From: Rhodospirillales bacterium | GTDB taxonomy: Bacteria > Pseudomonadota > Alphaproteobacteria > Rhodospirillales > Casp-alpha2 | Assembly: GCA_021775275.1 (NCBI GenBank) | Contig: JAJFIE010000310.1 | Coordinates: forward strand, 1 to 7,893 | Direction of reading: 5' to 3' | Length of the DNA: 7,893 nt | Shown here: positions 1-6,860 of the stretch, in pieces | Layout: each line of letters opens with the position of its first letter | Position numbering within the stretch: the stretch's first letter is position 1 | Notes under the pieces: model-generated | The model's input: only the letters and a program-made list of their open reading frames with translations | Told to the model about the DNA's origin: nothing | Database searches by the model: none | Made by a program: the position numbers and the translations under genes

Positions 1-489
1 CCGGATATCATGGCCGTGGCCAAGGGGCTTGGAGGTGGGTTCCCCGTGGGGGCCTGTCTGGCCGTCGAACGTGTGGCGTCTGTCATGACGGCGGGGACGC
101 ACGGATCAACTTTCGGCGGTAATCCGCTTGCCATGGCGGCGGCGAATGCGGTTATGGATGTGATGCTTGCTGACGGGTTCCTGGGCGGCGTCGAAAAGAT
201 CGCCGGATACTTGCATACGCAGCTTGAAAAAACCGTATCGAAACATCCGAATGTTTTTTCAGATGTTCGCGGGCAAGGGTTGATGATGGGCGTCAAGTGT
301 GTCGAGGAAGGCGCTAACGCAAAGCTGAGTGGAAAACTCATGGAACTGGGTTTGTTAACGGTTCTGGCTGGCGACAATGTGTTGCGTCTCGTGCCGCCGT
401 TGATCATCACGGAGGCCGAAGCAGACGAAGCCATTAACCTGATTGACCAGGCGGCAGGTATGCTTGGCGGGGGTAATGGCGATGGGTGA
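1..489 (+). CDS. argD: Acetylornithine aminotransferase, C-terminal part (5' end outside window)
   Basis: This is the last 162 residues of a class III PLP-dependent aminotransferase; the reading frame is open through base 1, so roughly 240 N-terminal residues lie outside the window (the family is usually 390-400 aa). The segment [12 protein letters not shown] carries the Schiff-base lysine (AAG at 22-24), and [11 protein letters not shown] downstream is the conserved loop whose Thr contacts the PLP phosphate of the partner subunit. Both are typical of ArgD, which makes N-acetylornithine from N-acetylglutamate semialdehyde and glutamate in cytoplasmic arginine synthesis, and often also acts as succinyl-diaminopimelate aminotransferase in lysine synthesis. 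The stop codon lies inside the start of argF, an 8-base overlap that implies coupled translation. The catabolic relative AstC cannot be excluded from this fragment alone, but the argF neighbour favours ArgD. Confidence 0.93.
   Translation, partial: PDIMAVAKGLGGGFPVGACLAVERVASVMTAGTHGSTFGGNPLAMAAANAVMDVMLADGFLGGVEKIAGYLHTQLEKTVSKHPNVFSDVRGQGLMMGVKCVEEGANAKLSGKLMELGLLTVLAGDNVLRLVPPLIITEAEADEAINLIDQAAGMLGGGNGDG
466..473 (+). promoter_or_regulatory. Ribosome binding site that decides the argF start
   Basis: GGCGGGGG lies inside the argD coding sequence, 8 bases before ATG 482 and only 2 bases before the in-frame ATG at 476. The spacing favours 482 as the start. The match to the anti-Shine-Dalgarno sequence is only G-rich rather than a clean AGGAG. 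Confidence 0.45.
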
Positions 490-1393
490 GCAATCCGGGA
501 TCCGTCATTTTCTGGATATTGACCAACTCGATTCCGCAACACTACGCGGCATCCTTGATACAGCATTGCATCTGAAACATGACGAAAGGCCGTCTCGTCC
601 GCTGGAGGGCAAGACACTTGCCATGATTTTCGAGAAACCCTCAACGCGAACGCGGGTTTCTTTTCAGGTCGGAATGCAGCAGCTGGGTGGGAACGTCGTG
701 CTGTTGTCGGGAACCGATTCACAGCTTGGCCGCGGTGAAACGGTGGCGGACACCGCGCGCGTTCTGTCCCGATATGTGGACGCCATCATGATTCGCACCG
801 ATGATCATGAGAAAATTACTGAAATGGCGACCTATGCAACGGTGCCGGTGATCAATGGTTTGACCGATAACACCCACCCCTGCCAGATCATGGCCGACAT
901 CATGACCTTTGAGGAACACCGCGGCGCCATCTCAGGGCGAACGGTTGCATGGTGTGGCGATGGAAATAACGTGGCGGTCAGTTGGGTGCACGCTGCCGCA
1001 CGGTTTGGATTCAACGTGAACCTCGCCTGTCCGGCGGGGCATCAGATTAATCGCGATGTCGTTGCCTGGGCGACCGAAAACGGTGGGCAGGTGCATGAGA
1101 CCGAGAACCCGGATGAGGCCGTGAGCGGTGCGGACGTGGTTGTTGCCGATACCTGGATTTCCATGGGTGATGATGAGGCGAACGTGCACAATATCTTCGC
1201 ACCCTATCAGGTGAATGATGCCCTGATGGCAAAAGCAAAATCTGACGCTCTGTTCATGCACTGTCTGCCGGCACATCGCGACGAAGAAGTCACGGGTTCT
1301 GTTATTGATGGACCGCAATCGGTTGTCTGGGACGAAGCAGAAAACCGGATGCATGCCCAGAAGGGTATCCTGGCCTGGAGTCTGGGCGGGTGA
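482..1393 (+). CDS. argF: Ornithine carbamoyltransferase
   Basis: The enzyme joins carbamoyl phosphate to ornithine to give citrulline, a cytoplasmic step of arginine synthesis. From ATG 482 the protein is 303 aa, the normal family length. The carbamoyl-phosphate motif S-T-R-T is at residues 54-57, H-P-C-Q at 132-135, the ornithine-binding D-T-W-I-S-M-G at 223-229 (the SMG loop), and the catalytic-cysteine motif H-C-L-P-A-H-R at 260-266, all intact. The frame is open further upstream (ATG at 443 and 476), but the G-rich Shine-Dalgarno at 466-473 lies 8 bases before ATG 482 and only 2 before ATG 476. A start at 443 would add an unrelated N-terminal extension. The gene overlaps argD by 8 bases and the next gene by 4 bases. 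The SMG loop and HCLP motif separate it from aspartate carbamoyltransferase. Confidence 0.97.
   Translation: MGEQSGIRHFLDIDQLDSATLRGILDTALHLKHDERPSRPLEGKTLAMIFEKPSTRTRVSFQVGMQQLGGNVVLLSGTDSQLGRGETVADTARVLSRYVDAIMIRTDDHEKITEMATYATVPVINGLTDNTHPCQIMADIMTFEEHRGAISGRTVAWCGDGNNVAVSWVHAAARFGFNVNLACPAGHQINRDVVAWATENGGQVHETENPDEAVSGADVVVADTWISMGDDEANVHNIFAPYQVNDALMAKAKSDALFMHCLPAHRDEEVTGSVIDGPQSVVWDEAENRMHAQKGILAWSLGG
1377..1380 (+). promoter_or_regulatory. Ribosome binding site supporting the GTG start of the GNAT gene
   Basis: GGAG sits at the 3' end of argF, 9 bases before GTG 1390. The GTG shares bases with the argF TGA stop (GTGA), an arrangement usual for stop-restart translational coupling. 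This supports the non-ATG start. Confidence 0.5.
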
Positions 1394-2193
1394 GCGATCA
1401 CGGCACGGGTAATGGTTCCGCGCTACCGCCTGTCAATGAAGACACGATCCAGGAATGCGAAGACCGCGCCTTTCGTGCCTGGCCTGCGGAAGGGTTGCAT
1501 CGGCTGTCGGGATGGGTCGTCCGTCATGCCACACTTTCATCGACCAGACGGACGAACTCGGTTTTTGCCGGTTCAATTGATGACACCATCAATCTGGATG
1601 CCTTGTTGAGACAGGTCGAATCGTTTTACGGAAATATGGGTATATCGTCCCGATTTCAGATAACACCTGTGTCATCTCCTCCTGATCTTGATGCCCGGTT
1701 GAATGAACGGGGGTATAAGGCAGAAGGCCGGTCCGTTGTTGCCTGGGCGCAAAGCAGAGATGTCATCATTAAAAGCGGTGACGCGTACGATGATGTTCTC
1801 TTCAGTACAGTGATGACGGATGATTGGGCCGATATATATGCCAAGAGTATCAGCGCTACAGATGGCCCGGGCGCAAGACTGGCGCTATTTAACAGGATCA
1901 GGTGTCAGAAGGTGCATGTGACAGCACTAAAGGACGGCGTGCCGGCCTCCATCGGTCTCGGTGTCTTCGACGGTGGTTGGACAGGTGTGTTCGCGATGTT
2001 TACCTTGCCTGAGTTTCGCCGCCAGGGATTGGCACATGGAATTGTCGAGGCGCTTGCTGATTGGACAAATACTGTTGGCGGCGACCATATGTATCTTCAG
2101 GTTGAAGAAAACAATGCTTCACGGTCAATTTATGACCGGTGTGGGTTCCAGCCTGTTTATCAATATCACTACCGTACGCTTTCGGAACAATGA
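1390..2193 (+). CDS. GNAT-family N-acetyltransferase of unknown substrate
   Basis: The 267-residue product has a C-terminal GNAT domain. Acetyl-CoA motif A is visible as R-R-Q-G-L-A at residues 210-215 (pattern R/Q-x-x-G-x-G/A) after the strand G-V-F-A-M-F-T-L, and motif B as [13 protein letters not shown] at 241-253. The N-terminal half (about 20-120) carries A-W-P-A at 30-33 and T-R-R-T-N-S-V at 52-58, typical of a broad bacterial GNAT subgroup with a degenerate first GNAT-like half. The start is GTG, sharing four bases with argF; the stop shares four bases (ATGA) with hslO, so it is translated as part of the arg-hslO operon. The substrate cannot be read from the sequence. An amino acid, arginine-pathway metabolite or protein N-terminus are all possible. 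There are no membrane segments or signal peptide, so it should be cytoplasmic. Confidence 0.9.
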   Translation: MSDHGTGNGSALPPVNEDTIQECEDRAFRAWPAEGLHRLSGWVVRHATLSSTRRTNSVFAGSIDDTINLDALLRQVESFYGNMGISSRFQITPVSSPPDLDARLNERGYKAEGRSVVAWAQSRDVIIKSGDAYDDVLFSTVMTDDWADIYAKSISATDGPGARLALFNRIRCQKVHVTALKDGVPASIGLGVFDGGWTGVFAMFTLPEFRRQGLAHGIVEALADWTNTVGGDHMYLQVEENNASRSIYDRCGFQPVYQYHYRTLSEQ

Positions 2194-3128
2194 AGCCCAT
2201 GACACAACTCGAAGCAATCGCATCCGGCTCGATCGATATGATACAGCCGTTTCAGGTCGAAGGACCGGGATTGCGTGGGCGTATGGTGCGCGTGGGTCCG
2301 GCACTGCAAAAAGCTTTGGGGCCTCATAATTATCCTCCGGTCGTTGGTGCGTTACTGGGTGAAACAGTGGCGACCGCGCTCATTCTGGCCAGTTCATTGA
2401 AATATGACGGTATCTTCACCCTACAGACCAGCAGTGATGGTCCCATTGGCATGCTGATGGCGGACGTCATCAATGGCGGCGTTTTTCGGTGTTATGCACG
2501 CTATAATACCGATCGGCTGGCCATCCTCAACGAAACACCAGGCGAGGCCTCTCTGCCACATTATCTCGGGGCCGGTCACATGGCGTTTACGGTCGATCAA
2601 GGCCCGGATGCGGAACGCTATCAAGGGATAACAGAACTGACCGGCGCGAGCATGGTCGATTGTGCCCATGCCTATTTTCAGAAGTCGGAACAACTTCAGA
2701 CCGCCATGGTTATTCATTCTGACGCCGACGCCGGGTTGGCAGGCGCAATAATGATCCAGCAATTGCCCGAACAGAAAGATGCAATGGACGACGATGATGA
2801 AGACTGGCGCCGTGCCGTTATTCTGATGAGCAGTGTGAAGTCAGAAGAACTGCTCGACAGCGACCTGAAGCCGGGTAAGTTGTTGTATAGGTTGTTTCAT
2901 GAAGAAGGGGTGCGGTTGTTTGATCAACAGCCGGTCCGCAATGAATGCCGCTGCTCCAGTGGAAAAGTGGAGAAAACGCTCAAATCATTTCCACGTACGG
3001 AAATCGAAGATATGCGCGAAGACGGAATCGTGATCGTTACATGTGAGTTCTGTAAAACCGCATACGAGTTTGATGATGATGCGCTCGATAGGCTGTATTC
3101 AACACTAGACAATGATGGTTCCGATTAG
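2190..3128 (+). CDS. hslO: Hsp33, redox-regulated holdase chaperone
   Basis: Hsp33 is a cytoplasmic chaperone switched on by oxidation and unfolding; when reduced, four cysteines hold Zn2+. From ATG 2190 it is 312 aa, close to the usual 290-330. The C-terminal redox switch is complete: C-R-C at residues 253-255 and C-E-F-C at 285-288, with 29 residues between, as the family requires. The N-terminal core shows G-E-T-V-A-T-A-L at 57-64, S-S-D-G-P-I-G-M-L near 81-89 and Y-F-Q-K-S-E-Q at 172-178. An acidic stretch (M-D-D-D-D-E-D-W, 199-206) precedes the linker. ATG 2190 overlaps the GNAT stop (ATGA); ATG 2199, two codons after it, is also possible because a weak GGAA at 2184-2187 is better spaced from it. 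The frame is open upstream to 2139, but that part would lie inside the GNAT gene and looks non-native. Membership in an arginine operon matches a recurrent alphaproteobacterial arrangement (recalled, not checked). Confidence 0.95.
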   Translation: MKPMTQLEAIASGSIDMIQPFQVEGPGLRGRMVRVGPALQKALGPHNYPPVVGALLGETVATALILASSLKYDGIFTLQTSSDGPIGMLMADVINGGVFRCYARYNTDRLAILNETPGEASLPHYLGAGHMAFTVDQGPDAERYQGITELTGASMVDCAHAYFQKSEQLQTAMVIHSDADAGLAGAIMIQQLPEQKDAMDDDDEDWRRAVILMSSVKSEELLDSDLKPGKLLYRLFHEEGVRLFDQQPVRNECRCSSGKVEKTLKSFPRTEIEDMREDGIVIVTCEFCKTAYEFDDDALDRLYSTLDNDGSD

Positions 3129-3186
3129 TATCTATTTTTCTATGGGTTGTATTGCGTGAAGACCATCGTTTGGGCAGAATATAACT

Positions 3187-3777
3187 ATGATGTTTCGCTC
3201 CCTTTTCCAAATCTGTTTCACGGTGGTTCTGCTAACGCTCGGCGCATGCGCTAAAGTGCCGCCACCTCCCGTGCTGGCGGAAATTACGTTTGCACACCTT
3301 CCGCCCTATCAGTTGGCTGTCGGCAGTGTGGAAGTCGAGGTTCAATTTTCCTCGCCCATGACGGCGCCCCATATTGAACATACGATTCCGCAGTCACCGG
3401 AACGGGTCATGCGGCGCTGGTCAGATGATCGCCTGGATGTAACGGGCGGTGATAATTTTGCCCGGTTTATTATTCTCGATGCCACAGTCACCGAGCAGGC
3501 CCTGGCGACTGATGGGACATTGACGGCGGTATTCACCAACGAACAGGCCTTGCGGTATGAAGCCGCAGCGGAGGCTGTTCTGGAAATACGGAATGCGTCC
3601 GGCGGTTTTCTGGGTAATGCGACGGCCCGTGTGACACGCACCATTACCATCCCGGAAAATGCGACCCTGAATGAACGTGATCAGGCATTGTTCGATTTCA
3701 TCGACCGTCTGATTCAGAATTTTGATACGGAGATGGATGCAAATATCCGCACTCATCTTGCCCAGTGGATACGCTGA
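3187..3777 (+). CDS. Putative outer-membrane lipoprotein of unknown function
   Basis: This 196-residue protein has a short N-terminal hydrophobic helix (about 6-20) ending in the lipobox L-G-A-C, with the lipidated cysteine at residue 21. The residue after it is Ala, not Asp, which favours sorting to the outer membrane. The mature part has no further membrane segment. It opens with a Pro-rich linker (K-V-P-P-P-P) and appears to be an alternating beta-strand domain ending in an amphipathic helix around 160-195. The style (proline/histidine segment, then P-E-R-V-M-R-R-W-S-D-D-R-L, then T-L-N-E-R-D-Q near the end) resembles a lipoprotein group I associate with alphaproteobacterial genomes, but I know no function. 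Two consecutive ATGs (3187, 3190) could start it and neither has a clear Shine-Dalgarno. It follows hslO by 58 bases and ends four bases from a convergent gene. Confidence 0.85.
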   Translation: MMFRSLFQICFTVVLLTLGACAKVPPPPVLAEITFAHLPPYQLAVGSVEVEVQFSSPMTAPHIEHTIPQSPERVMRRWSDDRLDVTGGDNFARFIILDATVTEQALATDGTLTAVFTNEQALRYEAAAEAVLEIRNASGGFLGNATARVTRTITIPENATLNERDQALFDFIDRLIQNFDTEMDANIRTHLAQWIR

Positions 3778-3781
3778 ACCA

Positions 3782-4672
3782 TTAAACCTTCTGCCGCCGG
3801 GCCAGAGTCTCCCGACGTATAATATAGAGACCGCTGACGATGATCAGCGCGGCGCCCGAAATGGCCCAGATGTCCGGGACATCACCCCATACTGCATAGC
3901 CCAATAGTGCTCCCCATACGACACTGACGTATTTGAAGGGGGCAACGGTGGCGGCCTCGGCATATCGGAATGCCAGAATCATCAATAACTGCGCCGCACC
4001 AATCATGAACCCTGTGAAGGCGAAAAGCACCATGTCGTGCAATGTCGGCATGACCCATCCGCCGAACGGCAACGTCATCGCACCTGTGATCGCCACGCCC
4101 AGCAAAGCGTAGAACAGCATACCGACGGAGTTGTCGTGAACGGCGAGGCGGCGCGTGATGATATCGCGAACAGCGCCGATCACAGCCGTGGTCAGGGGCA
4201 GCAGCATGGCCCACTCCATTCCGGCTATTCCTGGCCGGAAAATGATGGAAATGCCCATAAAACCGATGCCGACGGCTAACCACCGCCGCCAACCGACATG
4301 TTCGCCAAGAAACCGTGGAGCAAGAGCCGTAATAATAAGGGGGCCAGCGAAAGTAATGGTAATGGCGGTCGCCAACGGCAGAAACTGCATGGCCATAACA
4401 AATGTCACAGTGGTCCCGATAACACAGAGAGCACGGGCCAGGTGCGCGCCTCGGCGTGTCACCCGAAGTGCATTCAAGCCTCCTTGTTGCCAGAGCAAGG
4501 GGAGGGAAAACATCAGGGCGAGGATTCCGCGCACCGCCATGATCTGGCCAACCGAATAATCGCCGGTCAGCCACTTGACCACGGCATCCTGAACGGTCAG
4601 GCAAAAACCCGCCGCCAGAATACATGCAATTCCGCGTACCTGTGGTGACATGGCCATACTGGTGAAATTCAT
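3782..4672 (-). CDS. EamA/DMT-superfamily transporter
   Basis: From the ATG at 4672 this is a 296-residue inner-membrane protein with ten predicted hydrophobic helices (about 12-34, 40-60, 78-98, 101-120, 128-147, 152-172, 183-204, 211-233, 240-262, 268-285). They are arranged as two five-helix EamA repeats, the usual DMT carrier size. The first repeat shows the group's hallmark L-P-L-A-T-A-I-T-I-T-F-A-G-P-L at 98-112, then L-G-E-H-V-G-W-R-R-W at 122-131. The C-terminus is positively charged (R-R-E-T-L-A-R-R-Q-K), consistent with a cytoplasmic end. Relatives export or import amino acids, nucleosides, riboflavin and other small metabolites; the substrate is not deducible here. A TTG two codons upstream (4678) and internal ATGs at 4657 and 4651 are alternative starts, and no start has a good Shine-Dalgarno. 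The gene lies 72-78 bases after the Sel1-repeat gene on the same strand. Confidence 0.92.
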   Translation of the reverse strand: MNFTSMAMSPQVRGIACILAAGFCLTVQDAVVKWLTGDYSVGQIMAVRGILALMFSLPLLWQQGGLNALRVTRRGAHLARALCVIGTTVTFVMAMQFLPLATAITITFAGPLIITALAPRFLGEHVGWRRWLAVGIGFMGISIIFRPGIAGMEWAMLLPLTTAVIGAVRDIITRRLAVHDNSVGMLFYALLGVAITGAMTLPFGGWVMPTLHDMVLFAFTGFMIGAAQLLMILAFRYAEAATVAPFKYVSVVWGALLGYAVWGDVPDIWAISGAALIIVSGLYIIRRETLARRQKV

Positions 4673-4750
4673 TACCAAACAGAAGGATGCTATGGCAGGA
4701 CCCTAACAGGCGCGTGCGCTCTTCGCATCATTCGGTTTTTTATATGGCGT

Positions 4751-5245
4751 TCAGAGTTTAGGCAGGGTGTTTTTGTTGATCAGTCTGTCGGCCATTGCGC
4801 GCTCGGACTCACTCAGTCTATCTATCAGCGCCGAGGCCTCGTTCCGGGCCCAGTCATTTCCCTGCCTTGCAGATATGCTGAACCATACGAAGGCCGCCAT
4901 GTAGTCACGGATGGGATCGTCCGGGCTGCCCAGGGCAAGCTCACCAAGAGTCAGGGAAGCCGTAGCATCACCCCGCCGTGCGGCCCGGCGGTACCAGACA
5001 ATGGCATTTGTGATATCCACAGGGCCGCCCTGTCCCCGCATCATCAGATCGGCAACGGATGACATGGCGTCAACGTGCCCGGACATGGCTGCTTCATACC
5101 AGCTTTCCCGCGCCTCGGCATATCTTCCACCATCGTAAGCTTGCACCCCGGCGGCATACGACTCGTCGCCCGGCATTTCGGCGCGAACGGCGATGGCGGG
5201 CGTCGTCATCAAAATGATGATCAACAGGATTGCAGGCGACTTCAT
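4751..5245 (-). CDS. Secreted Sel1-repeat (TPR-like) protein
   Basis: The 164-residue product starts with a signal peptide: K at position 2, a hydrophobic core around 5-19 and a probable signal peptidase I site after A-V-R-A at residue 22. The mature protein should be periplasmic. It consists of helical repeats: a TPR-like unit at about 28-57 (Y-A-A-G-V-Q-A-Y-D-G-G-R-Y-A-E-A), then Sel1 repeats at about 57-92 (A-I-V-W-Y-R-R-A-A-R-R-G-D) and 93-129 (A-F-V-W-F-S-I-S-A-R-Q-G-N), and a short charged C-terminal helix. Sel1 repeats bind protein partners and carry no catalytic activity, so the role is probably scaffolding or adaptor work in the envelope. The Shine-Dalgarno is weak. The gene lies 83 bases downstream of the decarboxylase on the same strand and could share its transcript or have its own promoter. 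Confidence 0.88.
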   Translation of the reverse strand: MKSPAILLIIILMTTPAIAVRAEMPGDESYAAGVQAYDGGRYAEARESWYEAAMSGHVDAMSSVADLMMRGQGGPVDITNAIVWYRRAARRGDATASLTLGELALGSPDDPIRDYMAAFVWFSISARQGNDWARNEASALIDRLSESERAMADRLINKNTLPKL

Positions 5246-5328
5246 GTCTGTACGGTGTCATAGCCTCGTTGTTTCAGGCCAATCAATCCGTATCACGCTC
5301 AGGTGACGGCGTTCCCATATTCCCCGTG

Positions 5329-6849
5329 TCAATGAGTAGCGATTACGTGCTGTCCCTCTCGCACAACAATCTCGGGCAACGTGCGGACATCGGCCTCCAT
5401 TGTGCGGAAGTTGGTGATGCAGGCCCGTAACAGGAACTGCCCATCCCGGATGGCGTTTGAGATATGCGCCTCGCCGCCTGTCTGGATGCGGGTCAGCACA
5501 GCGGCGTTCAGATCGTTCAGATAGCTCTCCCGTTCCGCCGGATCATCCGGAACATCGGCTTCCGGGACATAACGGAATGTCACGATGCTTAAATTGTGGG
5601 TCATGGTTTCGATGCAGGGATGATCATCCAATGCGCTTTTCATGATCCCGGCCAGCCGGATATTGTTTTCCACCGTATCCACATAGGCCCGCCGCCCCCC
5701 GTGGCGCAAAATCAGCCAGGCCTTCAGGGCACGGAAGCAACGGGAATTCTGCAAACCATAGCGGAAAAAATGCACAACATCGGTCTTGTTTCGGTGATGG
5801 TAATAAGGCGGATCGAAGCTGAAGGCATCAAGCATTGCCTGTTTGTCACGGACCAGAGCGACACCGGCTTCAAGTGGTGTGAACATCCATTTGTGGGCGT
5901 CAACGGCGATGGAATCTGCTTCGCGAAGGCCATGGATATCACCAGGGACATTAGCGGCTGCTGCGGCAAACCCACCGTATGCGCCATCGACGTGAAACCA
6001 GATATCAAATTTCCGGGCAATAACGGCGATTTCAGGCAATGGATCAACGGCGCCAAAACTCACGCTGCCAGCGGTGCCGACAATGATGAAAGGATGAAAG
6101 CCGTTGGCGGTATCCTTGGTGATTTGTCGGCGCAGGTCCGATGTGTCCATACGTTTATCGACATCCGTGGCGATCCAGTGAATGGCGTCCATGCCAATGC
6201 CGCACAAGTCGGCAATTTTCTCGACCCAGGTGTGGGTTTCTCTTGTTGCGTAGGCGACCAGCCGTCGGGTGTCGGGGTTTCCGACCTTACGAATTTCCTC
6301 GCCGCCCGCTCGCCGCCGGGCGGCCAAAAAGCCAACCATGTTCGCCATATTTCCACCACTGACAAACAATCCGCCACACGCGCCGCTGTGATCCTTGGGG
6401 TACCCGATCAACTGGGCAATCCAGCGTACGGTTTGGATTTCGATTTCCGTCGCTACAGGCGCCGAATCCCATGCTGCCAGATTCGGGTTGGCGGCGGAGG
6501 CGAGAAAGTCACCCAGCATGCCCATGGGTGAGGGCGAGCCGATAATATAACCCCAGCTTTTCGGGTGCCCGTTGACCCGCATGTTATCAAACAACAGCGG
6601 CGCTGTTTCGCGCAGCAACGTGGCAGGATCAGCACCTTCTTCCGGCAAATCATCTGTCGGCAACAGGGCGAGGGGCTCGCCAGGATTTAAATGATGCGAG
6701 GCCTGTACCGTGGTGATGGCGCCAAGAAAATCTGCGATCTGATCAACCAGTTGGTGCCCGGCATCACGGAATTGTTCAGCATCCATATCGAAGCGATTGC
6801 GGCTGCCATCGCCGCTGTGCGGATCGCCAGGGGACTCGTCGTTTGGCAT
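5329..6849 (-). CDS. Group II PLP-dependent amino-acid decarboxylase (aromatic-L-amino-acid decarboxylase-like)
   Basis: The 506-residue cytoplasmic enzyme is of full family length (usually 470-510). Visible landmarks are H-P-K-S-W-G-Y-I at 95-102 (substrate-side loop), A-P-V-A-T-E-I-E at 130-137, S-G-G-N at 164-167 (phosphate binding), H206 in E-T-H-T-W-V-E-K (ring-stacking His), G-T-A-G-S-V-S-F-G-A-V-D-P at 258-270, D288 in H-V-D-G-A-Y-G-G (pairs with the pyridine nitrogen) and K320 in D-A-H-K-W (Schiff-base lysine). Family members remove the alpha-carboxyl of aromatic amino acids, glutamate, diaminobutyrate and others; the sequence does not fix the substrate. In the mobile loop at 345-371 the position equal to human Tyr332 is ambiguous: Phe361/362 without a gap, Tyr364 with one. 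Start ATG 6849 has an AGGGA Shine-Dalgarno, 9 bases after the trkH stop, implying coupled expression with trkH. Confidence 0.93.
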   Translation of the reverse strand: MPNDESPGDPHSGDGSRNRFDMDAEQFRDAGHQLVDQIADFLGAITTVQASHHLNPGEPLALLPTDDLPEEGADPATLLRETAPLLFDNMRVNGHPKSWGYIIGSPSPMGMLGDFLASAANPNLAAWDSAPVATEIEIQTVRWIAQLIGYPKDHSGACGGLFVSGGNMANMVGFLAARRRAGGEEIRKVGNPDTRRLVAYATRETHTWVEKIADLCGIGMDAIHWIATDVDKRMDTSDLRRQITKDTANGFHPFIIVGTAGSVSFGAVDPLPEIAVIARKFDIWFHVDGAYGGFAAAAANVPGDIHGLREADSIAVDAHKWMFTPLEAGVALVRDKQAMLDAFSFDPPYYHHRNKTDVVHFFRYGLQNSRCFRALKAWLILRHGGRRAYVDTVENNIRLAGIMKSALDDHPCIETMTHNLSIVTFRYVPEADVPDDPAERESYLNDLNAAVLTRIQTGGEAHISNAIRDGQFLLRACITNFRTMEADVRTLPEIVVREGQHVIATH

Positions 6850-6855
6850 TTTGCG

Positions 6856-6860
6856 TCCCT
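6856..6860 (-). promoter_or_regulatory. Shine-Dalgarno of the decarboxylase, overlapping the trkH stop codon
   Basis: On the - strand AGGGA starts with the last two bases of the trkH TAG stop (6861-6859) and lies 6 bases before ATG 6849. It is the cleanest ribosome binding site in the window. It fixes the decarboxylase start and suggests that ribosomes ending trkH re-initiate on the decarboxylase. Confidence 0.65.

Noticed and set aside
443..481. Upstream start for argF at ATG 443 or 476
   Set aside because: A start at 443 lies well inside argD and adds a 13-residue extension (M-T-R-R-Q-V-C...) with no resemblance to OTC N-termini. ATG 476 is only 2 bases from the Shine-Dalgarno.
932..1354. 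A 140-codon open frame antisense to argF
   Set aside because: It lies wholly inside argF, which has all its catalytic motifs. The peptide is Cys-, His- and Arg-rich without a recognisable domain.
2139..2189. Upstream start for hslO at ATG 2139
   Set aside because: It adds 17 residues that are the out-of-frame reading of the GNAT C-terminus. The ATGA overlap at 2190 is the more usual arrangement.
3152..3185. TTGCGT and TATAAC before the lipoprotein gene as a promoter
   Set aside because: The spacing is 22 bases, and the -10-like box abuts the start codon, so transcription would begin downstream of the ATG.
3882..4625. A 247-codon open frame on the - strand in another phase of the transporter gene, and + strand frames at 4037-4648
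   Set aside because: The peptides are rich in Arg, His, Cys and Gly with no coherent hydrophobic pattern. The overlapping frame gives a well-formed ten-helix DMT transporter.
4735..4741. A T-run (+ strand) between the transporter and Sel1 genes as a terminator
   Set aside because: No convincing stem precedes it on the + strand, and no + strand gene ends nearby.
5257..5286. Possible promoter before the Sel1 gene (TTGATT, 18 bases, TATGAC on the - strand)
   Set aside because: Each box matches the sigma-70 consensus at only four of six positions, and the expected start of transcription would lie about five bases from the ATG. It is too weak to list.
5294..5309. Small inverted repeat (TCAC...GTGA) downstream of the decarboxylase stop
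   Set aside because: The stem is only four bases with no T-run after it, so it is not a credible terminator.
5596..6531. A 311-codon open frame on the + strand, antisense to the decarboxylase
   Set aside because: Its codons are exact reverse complements of the decarboxylase codons. Stops in this phase need TTA, CTA or TCA in the sense strand, which are rare here, so a long open frame is expected. The peptide shows no family motif and the sense gene has every catalytic landmark.
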